A DNA stretch of 64,000 bases, taken from positions 490,099-554,098 of the forward strand of contig NW_003314320.1 of NCBI RefSeq assembly GCF_000143415.4. Reading direction: 5' to 3'. A program made the position numbers and the translations under genes. Origin of the DNA: Selaginella moellendorffii. Its lineage: Eukaryota; Streptophyta; Lycopodiopsida; Selaginellales; Selaginellaceae. This document shows, in pieces, positions 36,616 to 46,386 of this stretch (positions are counted from its first letter, which is position 1; each line of letters opens with the position of its first letter). The notes under the pieces are model-generated. The model had not been told where the DNA came from. It worked only from the letters and a program-made list of their open reading frames with translations, and ran no database searches.

Positions 36616-38370
36616 ATGGCGGCAGCGCTAGCGCCCGCGGCATTGATCCGAGGAGCTGCCACCACGGCGAGCGATGGCCCATTCGCGGCGGCGACGTCGT
36701 CGTCCTCCTCGGCTTTGTTTGCCGCGAGATCGTCGTCTTCCAGGTTCGCGCAATTCGCACTGCGGTGCTCCTCCGCCGCGGGGATTGGCTGTGGCCGGAG
36801 GGCTGTGCTCAAGGTAGCAGCTGCACAGGTGCTCCAAGATGTGCATTTGAGCGAGGAGGCGAGAATGGAGGTCGTGGATGTGGATTTGAGCGATCGCACC
36901 TACCCAATCTACATCGGATCTGGTCTTCTAGACAAGCCAGAGCTTCTCCAGAAGTACGTGAATTCTCTGTTCTCTCTTTCCAGTTCTCTCAGAAAAACCG
37001 ATCTTTCTCTACAGACATGTGAAAGGAAAGAATGTGTTGGTGGTGACGAACACGACCGTGGCACCATTGTACCTGGAGAAAGTAGTCGGGCTTCTCAAGG
37101 CAAATGGTTCCAAGATAAATGTGGAGAGCGTTATCCTGCCGGATGGTGAGAAGTATAAGGACATGGTGCGTGGTGTGGTTTGCTCTTTCTCGTTGTTTAC
37201 CTTCCTTTCCTTCTCTTTCCAGGGAACTTTGATGAAAGTTTTTGACAAAGCGGTGGAAACCAGAATGGATCGAAGGTGTACGTTCGTGGCACTGGGAGGA
37301 GGAGTGATTGGAGATATGTGTGGGTTTGCTGCTGCGGCTTTTCTCCGCGGTGTGAATTTTATTCAGATTCCAACGACGCTCATGGCTCAGGTAACTTGCT
37401 TTCTAGAACCTAGTTTGTGGAAATTCACAAGATTTTTCTTTCCCAGGTTGATTCGTCAGTCGGAGGGAAGACCGGTGTAAATCATCCGCTTGGCAAAAAT
37501 CTCATTGGTGCATTTTACCAGCCTCAGTGCGTGGTTATCGACACGGATACTCTTAGCACGCTTCCAGAGAGAGAGCTCTGTTCTGGAATTGCCGAAGTCG
37601 TCAAATATGGTTTGATCAGAGACGCGAAGTTTTTCGAGTGGCAAGAGGAAAACATGGACAAGCTGTTGGCCAGGTGACTTTGTTCTCGATTGGCTCGCTC
37701 GTTTGTGAAATTCAAATCATCAGGGACCCGGATGCTCTTGCTTATGCCATCAAGCGTTCTTGTGAGAACAAGGCAGAGGTTGTATCGCTTGACGAGAAGG
37801 AAGCCGGTTTGAGAGCTACATTAAATCTTGGGCATACGTTTGGACATGTAAGCTATCTCTCCCTCGTTTTCTTTTCCTTTCCTTTCGATGCTTAGCTTTT
37901 TCTTGCAGGCTATAGAAACAGGAATTGGCTACGGTGGTTGGCTGCACGGAGAAGCCGTAGCTGCTGGCACGGTAATTCCCAAACTTCGACTTATTGCCTC
38001 ATCATTCATATGTTTATCTTCGCAGGTAATGGCTGCGGATCTCTCATTCCGTCTGGGATGGATAGACGCTTCTCTTCAGTCTCGGATCCTAAACTTGCTA
38101 AAGCGTGCGAAAGTTCCAGTGGCACCCCCCAGCACAATGACAATCGAAAAGTTTCAAAACATAATGGCGGTATGCAGCTTCGTTTTTCTAGAGCACAGCG
38201 TTTTTCACCAAGAAGCTTGGTTTTGTTTCTTCGTACAGGTAGACAAGAAGGTTGTGGACGGCGATTTGAGACTCATACTACTCAAAGGCGAGCTTGGAAA
38301 TTGCGTGTTTACTTCGGCATACGATACCAAAGCTCTTGAAGAAACACTGCATTCCTTTTGTCCCTCATAG
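36616..38370 (+). CDS. DHQS: 3-dehydroquinate synthase, chloroplast
   Basis: DHQS makes 3-dehydroquinate from DAHP, the second step of the shikimate pathway, using NAD and a metal. The first 80 residues are rich in Ala and Ser with few acids, as in a plastid transit peptide. Conserved blocks are [117 protein letters not shown] and [14 protein letters not shown], which hold the expected metal and substrate ligands. About eight exons have short introns. A decayed partial copy lies at about 45695-46380. It converges on the SUV3 fragment on the other strand. Confidence 0.95.
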
Positions 38371-38464
38371 ATTACTTCGAAGGGCCACCCATGGTATCTT
38401 TGTTATAGCGATGGTTTTTAAAATGTTTTCCACCGTTAAACAAAAGTTCTCAACTTGTCCTATG

Positions 38465-40020
38465 TTGAGGTTGTACATACTCGCGCGCTGAGCTCCGGGG
38501 GTTTCATCCTCTGGCAAACGCCCTTCCTCGATGAGATTCTGGATCAGTTCACGCTTGGCAGCCTTCCGGCTCGACAGCTCAGTGCCTGCTCGATCAATCT
38601 GGAGTGGACAAGATCAGTTGGAATGCAAGCTGACACAAAGAGATCTTACGCGCTGCGCTGCACAGGTGTTTCTGTGCGATCACGATCGACGAACGCGTCC
38701 TCCACTCGATAGCTCAGCCAAATATACATATCAAGAACCTGGAGCGAGTTATAACAGGTTGCAAAGCCAGACAAGCGAACCTTGTGTAGGGAGTCCAGTT
38801 CCGCTAGATCCTTTTGTGTGCTTGGGACTCGCATTGTTGCAGGTGTTAGAAGCCTCTTCAGTGGGACATTCCTATTGACCGCATAGTTCCTAGCAAACTA
38901 TGGAAAAGATAAAAACAATGCGAGAAAGCAAACATACGATATTGTGGAACAACCATACCTCGAGTAAAGCTCCCATTATTATACCGTTATCTTTATCCAC
39001 GGGGCTGCACAAGCGCATTGAGTTGAAGCCAGCAAAAACGACGAGTGTTACCATGTACAGAAAAGGAAACGGGAGTCCATGGGCAGTGGAATGTCGTCAA
39101 GCATCCTCGCTATCGCCAAAAGATTTGTAGAGTCACACAGAAAGAACATTGAAGACACAGCACAGTAACTGTAGCAATGAACTTTTCCTGCAAAGGTGTA
39201 CAAGTTAGAAAGCGAATCAAGCGCAAAACATGAGCACACCAGTATAGCCGAAAATGGGAAGTTCGGATAAAAGCTACAGTACAGGCCTATTTGATCAAAA
39301 GTTGGAAAACTCCTGCAGCCTGAAAGAAAAGAAAAAGAAGACAGGAAATATAAGAAATCCAACTGCTAGCTCATTACCAATACAGCAGGTGTTGGTGTTG
39401 CAAGTGCTCGATGGAGATGAGCTATATCAGAGCCTTTGAGACATGCTACCTCACCTACAGGATATTTGGACTTGAATCTTCCAGTTCGGCCTGTCACACA
39501 AGTGATAGGAGTGAAGTCGTTTAAAACGTGAGACCATCCATACCTGCAATTTGCTTCACTTGCATGACACTGAGGTAGCAGCGAGCGATGCCATCGAACT
39601 TGTCCAGCTTCGTGAAGATGATGCTGGATATTAAGATTTAGACCCATCCCGATCGCGTCGCTGGCGACAAGTATGCTAAAGTCCTCGTCGGCCTTGTTGA
39701 ATCGTTCAGCCTGCACACTGAAAGCCGAGAAATAAAGAACCGTTTTTCAATCACAGAGCCTAAAAAAAAAGGAAAGAAAGAACTCGTATAAATGCCTGAT
39801 AGCATTACCTGTTTGGTGCGAGTCTCTGGAGGAAGAGATCCATACACGACCGAGCAGTTGATTGCCGGATGCAATTTCTCAATGTCTCGCTGAAATGAAC
39901 GACAAAACGTTTATCTTCTTACAAACCAATGGTGTGTATCTCATCACGCGAGAAGCTTACAATGCAATCTCCGCCCCGAATACGTCTAATATCACGTAGA
40001 GGTTCATTATCGTTCAAGAA
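38465..40020 (-). pseudogene. 3' half of a SUV3-type mitochondrial RNA helicase, decayed
   Basis: Reading from 40020 downward the minus strand gives PLRDIRRIRGGDCIVSFSRD, CSVVYGSLPPETRTKQ, AERFNKADEDFSILVASDAI, then after a frame break FTKLDKFDGIARCYLSVMQV, GRTGRFKSKYPVGEVACLKG, LLAIARMLDDIPLPMDSRF, PVDKDNGIIMGALLE, NYAVNRNVPLKRLLTPATM, VLDMYIWLSYRVEDAF, and a C-terminal KAAKRELIQNLIEEGRLPED. Introns still separate the blocks, so this is a genomic duplicate and not a retrocopy. The helicase motifs of the N-terminal half are missing, and at least one frameshift and one stop interrupt the rest. A full SUV3 gene would unwind and help degrade mitochondrial RNA. This copy should not. Confidence 0.85.
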
Positions 40021-40063
40021 GCTCGAACTTTAGAGAGGAAACTACGAACACTCGTGCAAAGCT

Positions 40064-41206
40064 CTAATAATCACGTGGTAAATCGGGCAAATGTGACAAA
40101 ATGTTGCGAGACAAGGCTTCCCCACCGTCAGGAATATAGAAGTAAGCTCCCGCATCGATTGGCGCAGTATCAGAGCCCTGTACCAGCTTGTTAAAGAACG
40201 AGTCCACCACCGAATACTCGAACACATCTCTGTCTCCAGTTATCCAAAAGAGGTCATAGTCATCAGACACCACCTCGGCCAACTCAGGGCTCAGGATATT
40301 GGCTGCATCCAGCCGCGTCGGAAGCTCCACCACCTTTCCCTCATCAACCAGTAGCTCATACAGTCTTGGAGTATCGAATCCCCTGCCCTCTCGTAGCTCT
40401 TCCTCCTGGTCAAACACCTTAAGGCCGTACATGAGGGTCTTGCCTCGCCGTTCCACCACCTTTTTTTCTGTCCCAAACTCGAATTTGCGGGCAGATTCAC
40501 GGCTCAGGTGCATCTTGTCCCATACTCCACCCGATTCTATAAGCACCAATCCCTCGCAATAGCTGGCAGGGGCGATGAGAAGCCCTAATCCACGACCGTG
40601 GGCGAGCTGCCAGCGGCAGCATTGGTTCCATAACTTGGAGACGCTGCAGTAGCGTGCCAGATCCCGCCGACCCAGATTTGTGACGATCAAAGCTACCAGC
40701 TCTTCGCAGCACAATGCCTTCCGTTTAAACCCAAAATGTTTCGAGTTGCTGAGATTCTGGATCAGTTCACGCTTGAGCGGTTTAAAAGGACACAGGTCAA
40801 GAAAGGTCAGGTTTCGTGGTTTCTTCGTGCAGCATTGTCTTGAGGGATGCCTATTCCGGGAAATGTTGCGATCATAGTAGTCTAAGAGCTTGTGCAGAGT
40901 GTTTCCCAGGCCACTGAATTCATCTCCGTGGAGCCGCTCGACAGAGAAAGGGGGACGCAATGCTCGCGAGGGCGATTTTATCGGGCCGCCATCTTCCAAA
41001 CCTCTGCCAAGAGCCACTATGTTTACTTGAGGAGATGTCGATCTCAAAGAAGAGCGTCTCCAGCCGTGCTTGCTCGGGAGCGAGGTCCGAAACCAGCTCG
41101 TGAGCAATGACTTCCACGATTTGGACAATGGAGTGCATTTCCGTACCGCTAGATACTTGTCTTTCACGTAGACCATGGCTATGGCGCGTGCGCTGTGGGG
41201 CGCCAT
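40064..41206 (-). CDS. F-box gene A: chimaeric, internally deleted relative of the gene at 43560-44642
   Basis: The open frame of 380 aa keeps an F-box-like block (CCEELVALIVTNLGRRDLAR, then SVSKLWNQCCRWQLAHGRGL) and the same C-terminal half as gene B, ending DLPRDY. Compared with B it lacks about 120 residues in the middle, jumping from LLIAPASYCEGLVLIESGG straight to VWDKM. The first 150 residues do not match B and read as non-F-box sequence, including a short SUV3-like piece (LKRELIQNL). It may be transcribed, but it looks like a rearranged, probably non-functional copy. A full F-box protein would select substrates for an SCF ubiquitin ligase. Confidence 0.45.
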   Translation of the reverse strand: MAPHSARAIAMVYVKDKYLAVRKCTPLSKSWKSLLTSWFRTSLPSKHGWRRSSLRSTSPQVNIVALGRGLEDGGPIKSPSRALRPPFSVERLHGDEFSGLGNTLHKLLDYYDRNISRNRHPSRQCCTKKPRNLTFLDLCPFKPLKRELIQNLSNSKHFGFKRKALCCEELVALIVTNLGRRDLARYCSVSKLWNQCCRWQLAHGRGLGLLIAPASYCEGLVLIESGGVWDKMHLSRESARKFEFGTEKKVVERRGKTLMYGLKVFDQEEELREGRGFDTPRLYELLVDEGKVVELPTRLDAANILSPELAEVVSDDYDLFWITGDRDVFEYSVVDSFFNKLVQGSDTAPIDAGAYFYIPDGGEALSRNILSHLPDLPRDY

Positions 41207-41429
41207 GGATTTTCGAAGGTAAGCAACCCATTTAAATGGCTTTACGATTGCTCCAACACCTCGTAGATCAGACGAGCGTGCAAAGATCTAATATTTAGAT
41301 CCGTTTTGCGGCTACCATGGACTTTCGAGGTAAAATATTTCTCTTCTCTTGAGCTTCCGTTTTCACTGCTCTATAAGATGGTAATAAGCTCTTCTTCTTG
41401 CTTGGCAGATCACAAGCCATCTCGTCATG

Positions 41430-43047
41430 AAAACCTCAGGAGAAGCAGCATCACTCCTCCCTGGAATACACATTCTTTCATCAGATCCTCAGGACTCATC
41501 TGTGATCTTCGATCTGAAGTCCGCTTGGAAAGAGGCAAAGAGATTCACGCTCGTGCCACTGAGAGTGGCAAACGCCATCATCTATGTCGCGAACTCTCTG
41601 ATCGGTGTACGCAAAATGTGGCAGGATGGCCGAAGCTCGCCGTGCCTTCAACACAGCTCCAACCGTTGTTTCATGGAACTCTCTCATCCTCGGCTACGCT
41701 GACAATGGAGAAGCTTTCCAGGCACTGGAACTTTTCGCAAGAATCGCAAACCTCTCCACGATCTCGCCAGACCGCGCGACGTTTCTGGCGGCTCTCAAAG
41801 CTTGCAGCAAGATAGCAGCGATCGAAAAAACCGATTTTCTTAATCGCGGGAGCTCCAAGTTCGTCAAGATCAAGAGCCTCGGGTGGTACACTGTTGATGC
41901 GAGCAAGCCGGATGGCACACAGACATGCTCGTCGCCAGCGCTTTGATCGACGTCGACGCGTATGGGAAATCCTGCCGCTCGGATGATCTTCGAGAGAATG
42001 GAAACTCACGACGTTGTCTCGTGGACTTCCATGATCTCGGGATTAGAACTGTTCCAAGAATTCATGGCGAGCAGCACTAATCGATCCAGTGCCAGGAGTT
42101 TTGTGGGCGCTCAAGTCGTGTTCTGGGCTGGCCGCGAGGGAAGAACGGCGAAGTTTTCTGGAAAGTTGGCGGCGATCAAGATGGTGCGAGCTATATTTCT
42201 CCACAGCGAGGCAGCAAAGAGAGGTTTTGATCTGGACGTGTTCGTCGCGAGCACGCTGGTGGATCTCTACGCAAAGTGTGGAAGCGTGGATCTAGCTCGA
42301 GCGGTGTTTGACAAGCCTGATCATCGCCAATCCAGTTGCCAGGCAGCGATGGCGCTGGATGTCTTCTCGCAGATGACGATGCTGGATAGATTTTTGGGAC
42401 GATCGTCGTGGCCGCCAATGCGTGCACGAGCATGGCTGCCAGCGAGCAATCATCCCGAATCCCCGAATCCATCGATAGCGATGGAGGTGTTTGTGTGATC
42501 AAAGTGGAGACGATCCACGCGAGCGCTCGCGGTCTGAGGATCGATTGTGGCCTCAATACGTACTCCAAGTGTGGAGCACGATCGACGCGCACAGGATCTT
42601 CGCCGGAACGAAGACCCGGCGCCTTGGAACGTTTTGATCCTCGGCTATGGCCAGCCCCAGGAGTCCCTGGCACTGCTCGCGGCGATGCGGTCATCTCGCT
42701 CGATCGTCGCACTGCGACGAATCTGGAAGGAATTCGCAAGCTCCACGCCGAGATCGACCGCGCGAGCCATGAAATGGGGCGAGATCTCATCGACCCGGTC
42801 GTGGCGAGCTGCCTGGTGGATGCGTATGGGCGATGCGGCAGCATGGACGAGGCCGAGAGATTCTTCGCCTCTTCCTCGTCGTCGGGAGGTCTCATCTCCT
42901 GGAGCGCTCTCGTCGTGGGATTTAGCCGCCTATGCGACGCAGAAAGGGCAGGAGATCTGGGCACGTGGGTGGCCGCGTGTGAGGAGCTCCTCAATGTCCA
43001 AGAGAAAGAACGTGCTCCTCGGCATGGCCGCCGTTTACCACGATTGA
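41430..43047 (+). pseudogene. Decayed PLS-type PPR gene
   Basis: PPR phrases are scattered through all three plus frames: MYAKCGRMAEARRAFNTAPT with VVSWNSLILGYADNGEAFQA, then RMIFERMETHDVVSWTSMIS, GFDLDVFVASTLVDLYAKCG, NTYSKCG, and LIDPVVASCLVDAYGRCGSM with ISWSALVVGFSRL. Stops and frameshifts separate them, so no intact protein can be made. The order matches a normal PPR array, indicating one decayed gene and not random fragments. Confidence 0.85.
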
Positions 43048-43081
43048 CTAACCTTGACCATCTGGACAAACAGATTGCTTC

Positions 43082-43321
43082 CTATCGAAGAAAAACCATG
43101 CTCGACACCATGTGACATTTCCTCAGTATATCTCGTCGAAAACTTTCTTTATGCCCGCTCTGGGCATATGCTCCGGCCAAGATGTTCCACGAGAAAACGT
43201 TTGGATTCGCAATCCCTCGAAACACCAATCTCTCTGCGCGATGATCTCCTGGCGGCAGCTCTACCGTAAAATATTCTCGTTTTTGCTGACCTGGACTTTC
43301 GCTGACATGTTGTGTGCTCAC
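43082..43321 (-). pseudogene. Short PPR fragment on the minus strand
   Basis: An open stretch reads RLVFRGIANPNVFSWNILAG and AYAQSGHKESF, a typical PPR motif. It stops soon after and has no neighbouring repeats in the same frame. It is opposite in direction to the decayed PPR gene beside it. Confidence 0.6.
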
Positions 43322-43347
43322 AAATAAATCACATCAATTGTTAGCCG

Positions 43348-43545
43348 CTACAAATCTGTTGGACTTGGTAACCATGGATGCAGGTCTCTCATCTGCAAAA
43401 GAAATTCGACGTCTAGCACCTCCCACTTCACAACCCCATCACAGTAAATCACACTTGGCTTGATGAACTCCAAGTAAAGAACCGTCACCTTCTTGGGAAG
43501 TGTATTTCCACGAATGAGAAAATGAACTGCACCTCCGGGTGACAC
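43348..43545 (-). other. Open frame just downstream of F-box gene B, possible lost 3' end
   Basis: The frame reads SPGGAVHFLIRGNTLPKKVT and continues VLYLEFIKPSVIYC to a stop. It starts within a few bases of the F-box B stop on the same strand and looks coding in composition. It may be the original C-terminus cut off by the stop, a downstream exon, or unrelated sequence. Confidence 0.35.
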
Positions 43546-43559
43546 TACGACACAATGCT

Positions 43560-44642
43560 CTAATAATCATGTGGTACATCAGGCAAATGTGACAAAATGT
43601 TGCGAGACAAGGCCTCCCCGCCGTCAGGAATATAGAAGTAAGCTCCCGGGAGGTATAAATTCGGCGCAGCATCAGAGCCCTGTACCAGCTTGTTGAAGGA
43701 CAAATCGGCCACCGAATACTTGAACACATTTCTGTCTCGAGTTATCCAAAAGAGGTCATAGTCATCAGACACCACCTCGGGCAACTCAGGGCTCAGGATG
43801 TTGGCTGCGTCTAGCCGCGTCAGAAGCTCCACCACCTTTCCCTGATCAGCCAGTAGCTCATACAGTCTTGGAGTGTCGAATCCCCTGCCCTCTCGTAGCT
43901 CCTCCTCCTGGTCAAACACCTTAAGAGTATACATGAGGGCCTTGCCTCGCCATTCTACCACCTTTTTCTCTATCCGGAGGCACTCGAATTTGCGAACAGA
44001 TTCACGTCTCATGTTCATCTTGTCCCACACTCCACGCCTCAGATCCAGCTTGTAAATATCATCAAACACGTAGTCATGCCCATGCGTCAACTTTTCGAAG
44101 AGCCTGTAGCAGCCGCCCCTGAGTAAGACGCATTCCTCGATAAGAGCGATCCTCCTCGACGGGCGGCAAACATCTATCCAAGAATCGTTGGCGAAATCGT
44201 ACTTTTGCACGGCGCCGGACTTGTCGATGATGAGGATGAGAAGCTGGCCTTGCACACGACCCAGCCAAGCCGATATTGCATCAATCCGCGGCCTCCACAA
44301 GAGCTTCCATCGCTTCACGCTGGGCTCGCCAATCGCCAGCACCCCATCCGATTCTATAAGCACCAATCCCTCGCAAGTTCCCAGCACAGCCGAATCAGAG
44401 ATACCTAGTGGCACCCACTGCTCCTCCCCAGTGTTGGAATCGCGCATCCATAGCTTGGATCCTTCGGTAGGGGCGATGAGAAACCCTAATCCGCGGCCGT
44501 GGGCGAGCTGCCAGCGGCAGCACTGGTTCCACAGCTTGGAGACGCTGCAGCACCGTGCCAGATCCCGCCGACCCAGATACGTGACGATCAGAGCTACCAG
44601 CTCTTCGCAGCACATCACCATCGCCCATGCCTTCCTCCCCAT
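43560..44642 (-). CDS. F-box protein with Kelch-like repeats (gene B)
   Basis: A single exon gives 360 aa from a true ATG. The N-terminus (MCCEELVALIVTYLGRRDLA, then CSVSKLWNQCCRW) is a degenerate F-box that would bind a SKP1-like protein. What follows has Kelch/galactose-oxidase-like blade features: SKLWMRDSNTGEEQWVPLGI, GTCEGLVLIESDG, QGQLLILIIDKSGAVQKYDF, DDIYKLDLRRGVWDKM. It should act as the substrate receptor of an SCF ubiquitin ligase; the target is unknown. No frame break is present. A deleted relative lies 2.4 kb downstream on the same strand, with PPR wreckage between them. Confidence 0.8.
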   Translation of the reverse strand: MGRKAWAMVMCCEELVALIVTYLGRRDLARCCSVSKLWNQCCRWQLAHGRGLGFLIAPTEGSKLWMRDSNTGEEQWVPLGISDSAVLGTCEGLVLIESDGVLAIGEPSVKRWKLLWRPRIDAISAWLGRVQGQLLILIIDKSGAVQKYDFANDSWIDVCRPSRRIALIEECVLLRGGCYRLFEKLTHGHDYVFDDIYKLDLRRGVWDKMNMRRESVRKFECLRIEKKVVEWRGKALMYTLKVFDQEEELREGRGFDTPRLYELLADQGKVVELLTRLDAANILSPELPEVVSDDYDLFWITRDRNVFKYSVADLSFNKLVQGSDAAPNLYLPGAYFYIPDGGEALSRNILSHLPDVPHDY

Positions 44643-45496
44643 TCCACAAACCTAAAAATGTGCACGCATACTTTCAAGCATGGATATAAATATTTATCGT
44701 CCTCGTGGAGAAATTCACTCTCGCAAAGACAACTTTGATTTACAACCAAAAAGTAACCAAGGTAAAAATAATTTTGAATAATATTTAGTTTGCTTAATAG
44801 TAATGTTATTCCTATTTAATAATTTAACTAATCAAATGGAAATTTATAATTATAAACATATTTATAAGCAAGGAGTGTATGCAAGCAACCCAAAGATCTA
44901 AAGGAAGCTGCTTGATAAGTTTTTCATATGCTTTTCTCATATATAAGTTTCTCATGCTTCATCATCTAGGCATGATTCAGACTTAGATCAAATGCCTAAT
45001 CGCAAGTGGGAGTGCTAATAGTAGATAATGTAGCATGTAGCAGGTAGTCGCCAGTTCTTTCTATACGCAGTACCTAGTGGTTCTAAAGAGTCTTTCTTGT
45101 GTGCTATCTCTCATTTGCGCTCCTGCACAACAACTCTATGCTCTTGTATAAGAACAAACTACATATATATATTTATAATTTATAAACTTTTTCAAATCCC
45201 TTCTAGCTTATTCTAATCTTATTTATAGTTTATAAACTAATGCTCAATTACTGGACAATAGATTAATATAACTTGTTTCTTAAGATTTTATGATTTTAAG
45301 CTAATGTGTGAGATAAAAACTAAACATTTTGTTTGTCAAAAAAATGATCAAAAACTTTTTTTCGTTGTGTTATTAATATTTTTTATTAAGTTTTGGCAAA
45401 TAGTTTCTTAATAAACTAATTGTTATCATAATATATATTATTTAAAATACACAAAAAAGGTTTTGCAAAGAATTAAAAAATAAAACAAATTTTACC
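44643..45496. other. AT-rich intergenic DNA with dispersed repeat phrases
   Basis: No gene is visible. The stretch at about 44788-44875 (ttgcttaatagtaatgttat and the following ataattataaac) closely resembles one arm of the inverted repeat at 51332-51665. The phrase ttataatttataaac recurs at about 45175-45190. Confidence 0.6.
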
Positions 45497-45690
45497 ATTA
45501 GAGGACACACTGGACAAGGCCACTATCCTCAATGCTTGCTCTATCTTTTAGTGAGTTTCGAGTGCATTCTTCAGTGTGGCTACCACTCACACTTGATCGT
45601 TAGCAATTGCATCATGACGATGTATAGCGCCTAGGATGCTGGCCGACTCCTGACAACTTCACGTTCATCGATGAACGTTGGAAGTACCAA
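45497..45690 (+). pseudogene. Fragment copied from the PPR gene
   Basis: Matches about 34645-34785 and 34917-34960 of the PPR gene (the stretch encoding CILQCGYDTHLIVGNCIMTM, then a piece near LAEGITPDKFTFI), with internal deletions and frame breaks. It lies directly before a DHQS fragment, in the same order and strand as the parent locus. Confidence 0.8.
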
Positions 45691-46380
45691 ATAGTTGTTT
45701 TCTAGAACAGTTTGTGGAACGATTCTTTTTCCCAGTTTGGAAGACCAGTCAGTGTGAATCATCGCTTGGGGCAAAAGTCTCATTGATGCATTTTACCAGC
45801 TTATCGACACGGATTAGCACACTTCCAGGTGACTTTGTTTTCGATTGGCTCGCTCGTTCGTGACATTCAAATTATCAGGGACCCGGATGCTCTTGCTTAT
45901 GCCATCCAGCATTCTTGCGAGAACAAGGCAGAGGTTGTATCGCTTGACGAGAAGGAAGCTAAATCTTGGGCATATGTTTGGACATGTAAGTTCTCTCTCC
46001 CTAAATTTTCTTTTTCCTTTCCAGTCGATGCTTCTAGGCTATAGAGACAGGAATTGGCTACGGAGGTTGGCTGCACGGAGAAGCCGTAGCTGCTGGAACC
46101 GTAAGTGCCAAAACTTCGATTTTTTGCTTCCTAATGGCTGCGGATCTTTGGGATGGATAGAGACTTCTCTTCGGCCTCGGATCTTAAATTTGATAGAGCG
46201 TGAAAGATCCAGTTGCACCCCCCAGCACAATGACAGTCGAAAAGTTTCTGGAGCTTCGTTTTCCTAGAGTAGAGCAAGAAACATGGTTTTCTTCTTTCTT
46301 ACTGCTAGAGAAGATGGTTGTGGACGGGGATTTGAGACTTATACAACTCAAAGGCGAGCTTGGAAATTGCATTAAGCTTT
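45691..46380 (+). pseudogene. Shrunken, decayed copy of DHQS
   Basis: Follows 37398-38320 of DHQS through introns and exons: the exon with DPDALAYAI, the LDEKEA stretch, the intron after [23 protein letters not shown], the APPSTMTVEKF exon and [18 protein letters not shown]. Deletions shorten several exons (half of the metal-binding exon is gone) and frames are broken. Intron sequence is kept, so it arose by DNA duplication. The end lies about 7 bp from the PHO1 stop codon on the opposite strand. Confidence 0.88.
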
Positions 46381-46386
46381 TCTAAG

